NCBI GenBank assembly: GCA_023436765.1
Contig: JAEZHX010000002.1
Location: 1 to 11,228, forward strand
Direction of reading: 5' to 3'
DNA length: 11,228 nucleotides
Source: Bacillota bacterium
Lineage (GTDB): Bacteria; Bacillota; Clostridia; Lachnospirales; Lachnospiraceae
The position numbers and the translations under genes were made by a program. Positions 1 through 5,840 of the stretch are shown piece by piece. Position 1 is the first letter of the stretch. Every line of letters begins with the position of its first letter. Under the pieces are notes generated by a model. That model searched no databases and had not been told where the DNA came from. It worked only from the letters and a program-made list of their open reading frames with translations.

Positions 1-421
1 AAATATCAGGGATTATGAGTATGAAGCAATCGTAGCCCTGGCCTTGGAAGCATTGGATTATGCCGATACAGTCCTGATCAATGCTCCGTTTACAAGGGAA
101 ATCAGAGACATGAATTATATTAATTCATTGAAGAGTAAGCTGAAGATGAAAAATGCTGGGTTGGTTGTCATCTGGGTAGAAACCTCGATTGAGGTCTGCA
201 GACAGAGAATGCTGGACCGTAATTCGGACAGGGATGTCTGGAAGCTGGCAAACTGGGAGGAATATATTGCCGGCTGCAATTTTAATATACCTACTACGCT
301 GGATGATCCCGAGATCAATGATGATCTGATTATATTTAAGAATTCAAATGATAGAGAATTTAGTGAATCCTTGAAACATACGGTTGAGATTCTGGAATCC
401 GAAGAAAAAATACTCGTTTAG
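1..421 (+). CDS. P-loop kinase-like / AAA-family ATP-binding protein, C-terminal part
   Basis: The frame is open from base 2 to a TAG at 419-421, so only the last 139 residues are present and the true start lies upstream of the window. What remains looks like the C-terminal half of a small nucleoside- or gluconate-kinase-like P-loop NTPase. There is a beta-strand ending in an Ala-Pro motif (TVLINAPF), a second strand (GLVVIWVE), and then a segment rich in Arg (VCRQRMLDRNSDRD) that resembles the arginine-bearing lid of this superfamily. A WKLANWEEY stretch follows the lid. The Walker A motif would lie in the missing part, so ATP binding is inferred. The substrate cannot be told. The next gene on the same strand is a sugar isomerase 145 bp downstream with no clear terminator between them, so co-transcription is possible. 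Calling it an ATP-binding protein of the kinase-like superfamily is fairly safe; calling it a specific kinase is not. Confidence 0.7.
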   Translation, partial: NIRDYEYEAIVALALEALDYADTVLINAPFTREIRDMNYINSLKSKLKMKNAGLVVIWVETSIEVCRQRMLDRNSDRDVWKLANWEEYIAGCNFNIPTTLDDPEINDDLIIFKNSNDREFSESLKHTVEILESEEKILV

Positions 422-483
422 CTGCTGGCTCGGTGCATACCTATCCCGAAGGATCATACATAGCATAAAGTAAGGAGATACCG

Positions 484-569
484 ATGAGCAAATGATTAGT
501 ATTGAGATTTGCTATGAGAACTCCGAGACAATCATGATGGTGAGAGTGTACGAAAGGAGAATGGGATGA
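484..569 (+). other. Leader with two tiny overlapping reading frames before manA
   Basis: A good ribosome binding site (AAGGAG, 472-477) lies 6 bases before an ATG at 484 that encodes only MSK and stops at 493-495. That stop overlaps, as ATGA, an ATG at 492 opening a 25-residue frame (492-569) that ends MVRVYERRMG. The TGA of this frame (567-569) again overlaps the manA ATG at 566. ManA also has its own AAAGGAGA at 553-560, inside the 25-residue frame. Two successive ATGA overlaps suggest translational coupling or a leader peptide. The 25-residue product has no recognised motif, and chance remains possible. Confidence 0.35.
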
Positions 570-1504
570 GGGAGATATTATTTCTGGAACCGGTATTCAA
601 ATCAATGATCTGGGGAGGGGACCGCTTATATAAGGAGTTCGGATATACCATACCGAATGATCATACGGGAGAATGCTGGGCAATCAGCGCTCATCCAAAC
701 GGAGACTGCAGAATCAGGAGCGGAACCTTTCGGGGAAGGACCTTAAGCTCACTGTGGAGGAAGGACCGAGAACTGTTCGGAAATTTATCCGGTGAAGTAT
801 TTCCTTTGTTAGTAAAGATCATTGATGCGAAGGAGGATCTCAGCATCCAGGTTCATCCGGATGATGCCTATGCAAAAGAAAAGGAAGGGGGAGCCCTGGG
901 TAAAACCGAATGCTGGTATATTCTCGACTGTCCGGAGAACGGGGCCCTTGTCCTCGGCCATAATGCGAAGGACCGGGAAGAATTGAAGCAAATGATCGGA
1001 GCGAAGCGATGGAGTGAATTAATCCGTCTGAAGCCGATCAGAAAAGGGGACTTTCTGCAGATTGAGCCAGGAACAGTACATGCAATTAAGTCAGGTACGA
1101 TGCTTTTAGAAATACAGCAAAGCAGTGATATCACATACCGGCTATTTGATTATGACCGGCTTGACCATGGGAGGCCAAGACAGTTGCATCTTACAAATAG
1201 CATAGAGGTCATTCGCTGTCCCCATGTGGATCCGCAGATGAACAGAAGAATTACGGAATATGAAAACTGCAAAGTGGAAGAGTTGATCCGATGCAGTTAT
1301 TATACAGTGGTTAAGCTTACCTTGCTTGGAAAACAGGAATTCAAACAAATACATAGCTTTCTGAATATCAGTGTGATCTCCGGAGAGGGAACCATAGACG
1401 GCAACGCGATCAGAAAAGGTGATCACCTGATTCTGCCTGCAGGATACGGAACCTATCTTCTGGAGGGAGATCTGGAGCTGATAGAGTCCTATGTTACCAT
1501 ATGA
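566..1504 (+). CDS. manA: Class I mannose-6-phosphate isomerase
   Basis: This 312-residue cytoplasmic zinc enzyme interconverts mannose 6-phosphate and fructose 6-phosphate. It matches the short, Bacillus-type class I family (about 315 residues) over its whole length. The N terminus has the typical LEPVFKSMIWGG. The cupin metal site is intact: QVHPDD supplies Gln95 and His97, GKTECWY supplies Glu115, and EPGTVHAI supplies His172. The expected catalytic arginine is Arg192 in TYRLFDYDR. A second, shorter cupin-like region (about residues 255-312, ISGEGTIDG and KGDHLILPAG) closes the protein. The ATG at 566 is chosen because AAAGGAGA sits 5 bases upstream and the homologous N terminus begins there; the ATG at 561 stops after two codons. 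The upstream kinase-like gene is on the same strand. The gene is convergent with the chemotaxis receptor gene and separated from it by a palindromic terminator. A sugar-catabolic or glycan-precursor role fits the neighbouring glycosidases. Confidence 0.96.
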   Translation: MREILFLEPVFKSMIWGGDRLYKEFGYTIPNDHTGECWAISAHPNGDCRIRSGTFRGRTLSSLWRKDRELFGNLSGEVFPLLVKIIDAKEDLSIQVHPDDAYAKEKEGGALGKTECWYILDCPENGALVLGHNAKDREELKQMIGAKRWSELIRLKPIRKGDFLQIEPGTVHAIKSGTMLLEIQQSSDITYRLFDYDRLDHGRPRQLHLTNSIEVIRCPHVDPQMNRRITEYENCKVEELIRCSYYTVVKLTLLGKQEFKQIHSFLNISVISGEGTIDGNAIRKGDHLILPAGYGTYLLEGDLELIESYVTI

Positions 1505-1537
1505 CAATAGAAGAGGGCTAAGGTCTATCATATAAAA

Positions 1538-1563
1538 GGGGTGGAATTATATAATTCCACCCC
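1538..1563 (-). terminator. Perfect 26-bp palindrome, terminator of the receptor gene
   Basis: Bases 1538-1550 (GGGGTGGAATTAT) are followed directly by their exact reverse complement (1551-1563). On the minus strand the hairpin starts 15 bases after the receptor stop codon and is followed by TTTTATAT, the layout of an intrinsic terminator. On the plus strand the following bases are TAAACC, so termination of manA transcripts there would be weaker, though the stem still lies 33 bases after the manA stop. Confidence 0.85.
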
Positions 1564-1578
1564 TAAACCATATCGCTT

Positions 1579-3726
1579 TTACTCGCTTACACTACGGAAA
1601 TCAACCACTTCTGTTCTGGTGTAGGAAATATTCGGCGGTACCTCTCCGGCAACCAGATAATTGTATAGTGCGATAATCGGGTCATGTCCTTGTCCGAACG
1701 GATCCTGTCCCATTGCGGCATATACCAAACCTTCTTTAATCAATTCAATTACGGCGTTATCATAATCGAAGCAGATCAGCTTGGTTTTGCCTAAACGCCC
1801 TAAGTCCTTGATTGCGTGGGCGGCTCCGGAGATACCGCCGGTTACGATGACAATAATCTTAAGGTCCGGGAAGGTGGTTAAAATACCTTTCGTATGTTCA
1901 TAAACAGCCTCATCGGTTAATTCAGCTTCACCCTCCGAAACCAGCTTAAGCTTCTTCTTGTTGCGCAATGCTTCAAGTACTGCGTCACGGCGTATTTTGT
2001 TAATGTTGGTATTCAAATCGCCGGTAATAATGGCATATTCGCCCTCTCCGTCAGTTGCCTTTGCGACCAGCTCGCCGGCCATAAGTCCGGAAGCATGGAC
2101 ATCGGGTCCGAAGTAGGAAAGACGTTTGATGCCCTCTCTGAAATCACAGTTGAAGGCCATAAGATGAACGTTGTTTTTTTCGGCGATAGGAACACACTCG
2201 TCGAGTGCTGCGGCAAAACCCGGTACAATGACACCATCGTAACCGGCCTCTACCTTTTCTTTGAAGATCTGGTCAAATCTTTGGTCAACTTTTTCAAAGC
2301 CGAAATATTCTATATCTGCATTCTTCGCTTTTAATTCATTCTGTGCATATAACGCACCCTGTCTGACGCCGTGCCAGAACGGATGATCCAGAGGGCTTAA
2401 CATGGCAATTCTTATTCTCTTCGGGCTGATCTGACTCACTGGAGAGATAGAGGTCCTAAAGCGCTTTAATAACTTCTCGATACCTGACAGCATATTTTGA
2501 AGGGACAAGGCTTGACTATTAATCTCCTCATTCTCTGCCAGCTCCTCCTCAGTAACCGCTGCGACATCCTGGGTGATGGAGGAGATTTCATTAGAGGCAT
2601 CATGGAGGATTAAGCCTTTCTCGTTGATCCCCTTGGTATTCTCATCAATCAGTCTGGATTCCTCATAAACCTTCTTCATATCCTCGTTCAGGATATTCGC
2701 ATTCTTATTGATGGTATAGAAGGATTCCTTCACAGATCCGAAGATTTCCTTACTGCTGTTAAAGCTTGTCATACAGTTATTGATGCTGTCTCCGACCTTC
2801 TCATTACTGCTTAAAATATTAGTTAAGAGCTTATTGATCTGTCCGATGCTGTCCCTGGTCAAAGCGGAAAGCTTGTTCATTTCCTGTGCCACGACTACGA
2901 AGCCTCTGCCTGCTTCACCGGCTCTTGCAGCCTCTACGGATGAATTTAGGGAAAGCAGCTTCAGCTGTTCGGTAATGTTAATGATCAGGCTGTTTACCTG
3001 GTCGATTTCTTTCAAATTAGTACTCAGATTTTCTATAAAGGAGGCTGTATCGGTTAAATTCGCTGAGATTACATCCATCTGCTCATTGTATTTATCCAGA
3101 TGCTCGGAGCCTTCTTCCGATATTTTCACAGTATTCTCAACAAAACCTTCAATATTAGCCAGGCTGTTAGTGATGCTGTTCGTTCTTTCACTTACCTCCT
3201 GGATCCTTTCCAGCGTATCCTTTACAATCTTTAACTGTTCCTGTGCTTTTTCGGCTACTGTGGACATATTGGAGGCGATATGCTCATTCCCCTTGAAGCT
3301 CATTTCAAGACTCTTCGTTACTTTATCGACTGCATCGGAAAGAACGATAACATTGCTCTTCGTGGATTCAATGAAGCTCAGGAGGTTTCTCTTCATGTCA
3401 TTGAAAGCAATGGTAAGGGTTTCAAGTCCCTTTGTCTTATCAGCCATGATATCACTGATGTTTAATTTGCCCTGCGATAATAAAATAGCATTATGGTCTA
3501 CTAAATTAATCGCTTTGAAGAAACGCAGCTGCAGGAATAAGAGAGTAGCCATTGACAGTATTACCAGCGTCAGTCCTATGGACAGGACCGGACTTAGTTC
3601 TTTCTTCAGGATTAAATAGAAAAGAAATAAAAAGACCAAAAACGCTAGTATGGCTGAGGACAAAATAAGTATTAATAATCTGGTATTATTACGTTGCAAT
3701 CCCTTTTTAGATTGTTGTTCCGACAT
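1579..3726 (-). CDS. Methyl-accepting chemotaxis protein fused to a C-terminal cytoplasmic sugar-binding (periplasmic-binding-protein-type) domain
   Basis: A 715-residue receptor. Residues about 17-40 and 47-67 are two membrane helices joined by a loop of only about six residues, so there is no extracellular sensor. A HAMP-like segment follows (about 68-120), then a long coiled coil (about 121-425). Its hairpin tip (about 257-290) carries the conserved EAARAGEAGRGFVVVAQE, the contact site for CheA and CheW. A short linker leads to a Peripla_BP_4/LacI-type domain (about 437-712) with PFWHGVRQGA, a mid-domain FGPDVHASGLMAGE, CFDYDNAVIELIKEG and QDPFGQGHD. Residues aligning with ribose-binding-protein ligand contacts are kept: Phe450, Trp451, Asp654 and Gln674. 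As this domain follows the signalling domain, it must be cytosolic. GGAGG lies 7 bases before the ATG. The usual order of sensor outside, signalling inside is reversed here. The ligand is unknown; a free intracellular sugar is an inference from fold and context. Confidence 0.93.
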   Translation of the reverse strand: MSEQQSKKGLQRNNTRLLILILSSAILAFLVFLFLFYLILKKELSPVLSIGLTLVILSMATLLFLQLRFFKAINLVDHNAILLSQGKLNISDIMADKTKGLETLTIAFNDMKRNLLSFIESTKSNVIVLSDAVDKVTKSLEMSFKGNEHIASNMSTVAEKAQEQLKIVKDTLERIQEVSERTNSITNSLANIEGFVENTVKISEEGSEHLDKYNEQMDVISANLTDTASFIENLSTNLKEIDQVNSLIINITEQLKLLSLNSSVEAARAGEAGRGFVVVAQEMNKLSALTRDSIGQINKLLTNILSSNEKVGDSINNCMTSFNSSKEIFGSVKESFYTINKNANILNEDMKKVYEESRLIDENTKGINEKGLILHDASNEISSITQDVAAVTEEELAENEEINSQALSLQNMLSGIEKLLKRFRTSISPVSQISPKRIRIAMLSPLDHPFWHGVRQGALYAQNELKAKNADIEYFGFEKVDQRFDQIFKEKVEAGYDGVIVPGFAAALDECVPIAEKNNVHLMAFNCDFREGIKRLSYFGPDVHASGLMAGELVAKATDGEGEYAIITGDLNTNINKIRRDAVLEALRNKKKLKLVSEGEAELTDEAVYEHTKGILTTFPDLKIIVIVTGGISGAAHAIKDLGRLGKTKLICFDYDNAVIELIKEGLVYAAMGQDPFGQGHDPIIALYNYLVAGEVPPNISYTRTEVVDFRSVSE

Positions 3727-3827
3727 GAAAATTCCTCCCCCGATTTACATAATGATTGTCAAAAGCCCTAGATGCAAACGCATAAACATGAGTTTGTTGC
3801 TATATACTGCCGTTATTGTCGTTTGTT

Positions 3828-3845
3828 ATTAATTTTATCATTAAT
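3828..3845. repeat. ATTAAT-N6-ATTAAT dyad over the receptor -10 region
   Basis: Two copies of the self-complementary hexamer ATTAAT (3828-3833 and 3840-3845) flank TTTATC, making a symmetric AT-rich dyad that covers the candidate -10 of the receptor promoter. It could be an operator. AT-rich composition makes chance occurrence quite likely. Confidence 0.25.
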
Positions 3846-3860
3846 ATGTCGGAAATACAA
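3832..3860 (-). promoter_or_regulatory. Candidate sigma-A promoter of the receptor gene
   Basis: Read on the minus strand, a weak -35 (TTGTAT, 3860-3855) is separated by 17 bases from TAAAAT (3837-3832). The latter is preceded by TGA, giving an extended -10 of TGATAAAAT. This lies about 105 bases before the receptor start. No good flagellar sigma-D promoter was found by eye in the 205-base gap, which contains nothing else recognisable apart from the ATTAAT dyad at 3828-3845. Confidence 0.4.
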
Positions 3861-3931
3861 TAGACAAATCTTTTTTCGTTGTTTATATCTAATAAAAAAA
3901 GACATTTTAGATACCAAAATATTAGTTAAAA

Positions 3932-4342
3932 TTATTCTGTTATTATTTCATATGGCCAATCCAGGATACCACCAAAATCATAGATGTTCAGATATCCTAA
4001 ATCCTTCAGCTCTGAGGCTGCCAAAGCACTCCGTCTTCCGCTGCGGCAATAAACAAGGATTGAGGCTGACTTATCCGTTAAAAATTCCTCGGCGTGTGTC
4101 TTAATCTCGTCAACGGGAATCAGGATAGCTCCCTGGATGTGACCTTCGTTAAACTCTTCCTCTGTGCGGACATCCAGAATGATTGCCTCCTTATTCTGAT
4201 CAATGATTTCTTTCGCCCGATCTGCTGTAATTTTTTCAAATATAGCGGTATCTTCCCTGCCGTTATCACCTGCTGAACGGCAACCGGTAAAGGCTACCAC
4301 TGTAAGGGTTAATATTAATATAATTCCGATTAATTTTACCAT
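3932..4342 (-). CDS. Rhodanese-domain lipoprotein
   Basis: A 136-residue exported single-domain rhodanese (sulfurtransferase fold). The N terminus is a lipoprotein signal: a hydrophobic stretch ending in the lipobox AFTGC, with the lipidated Cys at residue 21. The rhodanese domain (about residues 37-134) has ILDVRTEEEFNEGHI and an active-site loop CRSGRRS whose catalytic Cys is residue 99. This loop is followed by the usual Leu-Gly-Tyr and GGILDWP end. The longest frame starts with GTG at 4351, but the ribosome binding site AAAGGAG (4357-4351) overlaps that GTG. The ATG at 4342 lies 8 bases from it and is preferred. The gene stands alone, with 205 bases to the receptor gene downstream and a promoter of its own. 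Such proteins are thought to move sulfane sulfur or act in thiol and cyanide handling; the substrate here is not visible. Confidence 0.9.
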   Translation of the reverse strand: MVKLIGIILILTLTVVAFTGCRSAGDNGREDTAIFEKITADRAKEIIDQNKEAIILDVRTEEEFNEGHIQGAILIPVDEIKTHAEEFLTDKSASILVYCRSGRRSALAASELKDLGYLNIYDFGGILDWPYEIITE

Positions 4343-4407
4343 TGCTTTCACTCCTTTCGTAGATTGATCTAGATGGATGCAGGAGTATTTTACTTCTCCC
4401 GGTTTCT

Positions 4408-4416
4408 ATTTTATCA
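4408..4416 (-). promoter_or_regulatory. Extended -10 element for the rhodanese gene
   Basis: The minus strand reads TGATAAAAT at 4416-4408, an extended -10 like those before the receptor and GH3 genes. There is no good -35 at 16-18 bases, which extended -10 promoters can tolerate. The position, 66 bases before the preferred ATG, is suitable. Confidence 0.4.
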
Positions 4417-4429
4417 TAATCTGATAAAA
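4409..4429. repeat. 8-bp inverted repeat over the rhodanese promoter, possible operator
   Basis: TTTTATCA (4409-4416), five bases (TAATC), then TGATAAAA (4422-4429) form a perfect dyad that overlaps the extended -10 of the rhodanese gene. It is AT-rich and has no GC stem, so an operator is more likely than a terminator. The binding protein is unknown. Confidence 0.4.
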
Positions 4430-4530
4430 AGAATATGAAGAATGATATCATATGAAGAAGGACATGACTGTAATTTCATCACTTTATTCCGAGGATACCA
4501 AAAGAATGACATATTCCGGAAGATCAACTG

Positions 4531-4555
4531 ATATAAATTATTGATGTCATATGAA
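4531..4555 (+). promoter_or_regulatory. Possible sporulation-type promoter for the 76-residue gene
   Basis: ATA (4531-4533) and CATATGAA (4548-4555) are 14 bases apart, roughly like the -35 and -10 of sigma-E promoters. A second TCATATGAA occurs at 4449-4457. The match is partial and the region is AT-rich, so this is a weak suggestion based on the coat-like neighbours. Confidence 0.2.
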
Positions 4556-4567
4556 AGGGATAACGTC

Positions 4568-4589
4568 AGTAACGGTTTCTGGCGTTACT
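4568..4589. repeat. Inverted repeat in the leader of the 76-residue gene
   Basis: AGTAACG (4568-4574) and CGTTACT (4583-4589) are exact inverted copies around an 8-base loop, ending just before the weak ribosome binding site AGGG (4591-4594). TAACG occurs once more at 4561-4565. In RNA it would form a hairpin next to the ribosome binding site; in DNA it could be an operator. Confidence 0.4.
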
Positions 4590-4602
4590 TAGGGTAAGCA
4601 CT

Positions 4603-4833
4603 ATGGATCACTCGGAGTTAAAGAGAATAATGAGCGATAATATCAGAGAAATTTGCCATTTAAGCCAGATGCAGGTATTCGCAACCTCATATTATCAAAA
4701 GAATTATTTCCAGAGGCAGATTGATCTTAGGATGGAGGAATTACTGCAGCAGCTTGACCGGCCTGTGATACTGACTGCTGCACAGGAAGAGCCTGTTCCC
4801 AGAGACTTAACGGCGGAAGAATTGGCAGAGTGA
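4603..4833 (+). CDS. Hypothetical 76-residue acidic, helix-rich protein
   Basis: No family was recognised. The protein has no signal peptide or membrane segment. Residues about 5-52 look helical, with a central aromatic and glutamine patch (ATSYYQKNYFQRQ) followed by an amphipathic stretch (IDLRMEELLQQLD). The tail is proline- and glutamate-rich and ends LTAEELAE. One cysteine (Cys18) is present. The ATG at 4603 has only a weak AGGG eight bases upstream. It is supported as a real gene by its isolation, its own leader hairpin, the strong terminator 49 bases after its stop, and the lack of a competing frame on the opposite strand over most of its length. It converges on a pair of coat-like genes, so a sporulation link is possible but unproven. 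Confidence 0.6.
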   Translation: MDHSELKRIMSDNIREICHLSQMQVFATSYYQKNYFQRQIDLRMEELLQQLDRPVILTAAQEEPVPRDLTAEELAE

Positions 4834-4881
4834 GAAATACCCTTTCGTAGGCACTCTGAAAACAAATGGGGAAAAATAAAT

Positions 4882-4908
4882 AAAGCGCCGGTTTTGTTCC
4901 GGCGCTTT
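4882..4908. terminator. Bidirectional intrinsic terminator
   Basis: AAAGCGCCGG (4882-4891), a 7-base loop (TTTTGTT) and CCGGCGCTTT (4899-4908) form a perfect 10-bp GC-rich stem. It is followed by TTTACTTCTTCT on the plus strand and by TTATTTATTTTT on the minus strand. It sits between the convergent 76-residue gene and the 141-residue coat-like gene and can end both transcripts. Confidence 0.92.
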
Positions 4909-4933
4909 TACTTCTTCTGTTTTGTTACTGGGC

Positions 4934-5359
4934 TTAGATTGCATTATGGCAGAAGGCTGCGATTCTGTCGATCGGGATATCACAGACCGATCCGACCTTA
5001 AATCCATTATGGCGACGCTTGTGCCCGCCCATAGGGCCGATACCGCCGCCGATACCACCTGGAACATTACCAACTTTACCGCCAAGGCCGCCACCGATAC
5101 CGCCGCCATTGCATTCGTCCTCTTCCTCATAATCGCCGCAGATGCTTTCGCTGAGCGGATTAGACGGAGCTGAACCCTGTTGGGTTACTAATCTTACGAA
5201 GTTGCAGTTTACAGCCAGAATAACACCAGTGAACCCGCAGCCGCTGGCACCGCCGCTGGTAGTAAATATGGTTACAGTCTCGCCTATGAATTCACAAAGG
5301 TGTCTTGCTAAGCTTAGATTTCCAACACCGTTATTACAACCGTTATTAAATAATGCCAT
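4934..5359 (-). CDS. Cys/Gly-rich small protein, coat-like paralogue A (141 residues)
   Basis: This is a paralogue of the gene at 5503-5820. The ATG at 5359 is chosen because GGAGGT lies 7 bases upstream; the longer frame from 5377 would put the ribosome binding site inside the gene. Layout: a short Asn/Gly-rich N terminus, a conserved core (about 20-76) with SGGASGCGFTG and NFVRLV, a glycine-rich insert (about 84-112, GGGIGGGLGG and GGIGGGIGPMGG), then a conserved end (GSVCDIPIDRIAAFCHN). There are eight cysteines, no signal peptide and no membrane helix. The core (strand, Gly turn, strand, N-x-V-x-L) and the closing IPI-D-x-I segment recall small SH3/Sm-like barrel proteins of the DUF2642 kind found in Bacillus spore coats. 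That is a fold-level guess, not an identification. A structural spore-surface role fits the Cys- and Gly-rich composition. Confidence 0.75.
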   Translation of the reverse strand: MALFNNGCNNGVGNLSLARHLCEFIGETVTIFTTSGGASGCGFTGVILAVNCNFVRLVTQQGSAPSNPLSESICGDYEEEDECNGGGIGGGLGGKVGNVPGGIGGGIGPMGGHKRRHNGFKVGSVCDIPIDRIAAFCHNAI

Positions 5360-5385
5360 AGTATTACCTCCAATCATATAATCTT

Positions 5386-5419
5386 CAAGGGTACCCGAAT
5401 TTTATTCGGTTCATCCTTG
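5386..5419 (-). promoter_or_regulatory. Leader hairpin upstream of paralogue A
   Basis: On the minus strand CAAGG (5419-5415), CCGAAT (5409-5404), an AAA loop, ATTCGG (5400-5395) and CCTTG (5390-5386) form a two-part stem with an internal loop, 15 bases before the ribosome binding site. It lacks a following T-run, so it is not a terminator for the upstream paralogue. It may influence translation or mRNA stability. Confidence 0.35.
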
Positions 5420-5502
5420 GTACATTTCATGATTTTATTCCTTTGTATTGTGTAATATCCGGACATTAAAATTTATAAAGTACTGAAAATCACCGGCATT
5501 CG

Positions 5503-5820
5503 TTATACTGAGTTATGGCAGAAGGCGGCGATCTTATCTACCGGGATATCGCATACAGAGCCTACCATAAAGACATTCTCGTGATTCTTCTTCCGGTATG
5601 ATCCGCAGGGGCGTTCATCCATCTCCATGTCACCACAGATGCTTTCACTGAGTGGGTTAGACGGGGGAGAACCAAACCTGTCAACCAGTCTCACAAAGCA
5701 AGGATTAATTCCCAGCAGAATTCCTGTAAAACCACAGCCCGAGGCACCTCCGCTTGTAGTGAAAATTGTAACGGTCTCACCAATGAAGCGGGACATATGC
5801 TCAAATAAGCTACAGTCCAT
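5503..5820 (-). CDS. Cys-rich small protein, coat-like paralogue B (105 residues)
   Basis: The longest frame begins with an ATG at 5826, but the strong AAGGAGG (5834-5828) is only one base from it. The next in-frame ATG (5820) is 7 bases away and gives the better start (MDCSLFEHMS). The protein shares an unbroken 22-residue identical block with paralogue A (residues 12-33 here, 24-45 there), the SNPLSESICGD motif and the closing GSVCDIP...AAFCHN. In place of the glycine-rich insert it has a short charged stretch (ERPCGSYRKKNHENVF). Seven cysteines are present, most aligned with those of paralogue A. There is no signal peptide. No terminator is seen in the 143 bases before paralogue A, so both may be read as one transcript ending at 4882-4908. 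The family is unknown to me by name; a sporulation role is inferred. Confidence 0.75.
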   Translation of the reverse strand: MDCSLFEHMSRFIGETVTIFTTSGGASGCGFTGILLGINPCFVRLVDRFGSPPSNPLSESICGDMEMDERPCGSYRKKNHENVFMVGSVCDIPVDKIAAFCHNSV

Positions 5821-5840
5821 ATTCATTCCTCCTTAATGAT

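Noticed and set aside
2780..3619. 279-residue open frame on the plus strand
   Set aside because: It lies fully antisense to the well-supported receptor gene and reads as a low-complexity Leu/Ser-rich shadow of the coiled coil.
3772..3787. Catabolite-repression (cre) site resembling TGCAAACGCATAAACA
   Set aside because: It misses the conserved T and closing CA of the consensus and lies inside the receptor leader; too many mismatches.
3846..3852. Flagellar sigma-D -10 (GCCGATAT-like) before the chemoreceptor gene
   Set aside because: The minus strand reads TCCGACATAT with no TAAA at the right distance; the extended -10 at 3832-3840 is the better candidate.
3871..3918. Terminator for the rhodanese gene, from T-runs and the TCTAA/TTAGA pair
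   Set aside because: The stem is only about 6 bp of AT with a long loop; not convincing as an intrinsic terminator.
3772..4104. 110-residue plus-strand frame between and across the receptor leader and the rhodanese gene
   Set aside because: It has no ribosome binding site, overlaps the rhodanese gene antisense and has no recognisable motif.
5386..5419. Terminator of paralogue B
   Set aside because: The hairpin is not followed by a T-run on the minus strand and sits just before the next ribosome binding site, so a leader role is more likely.
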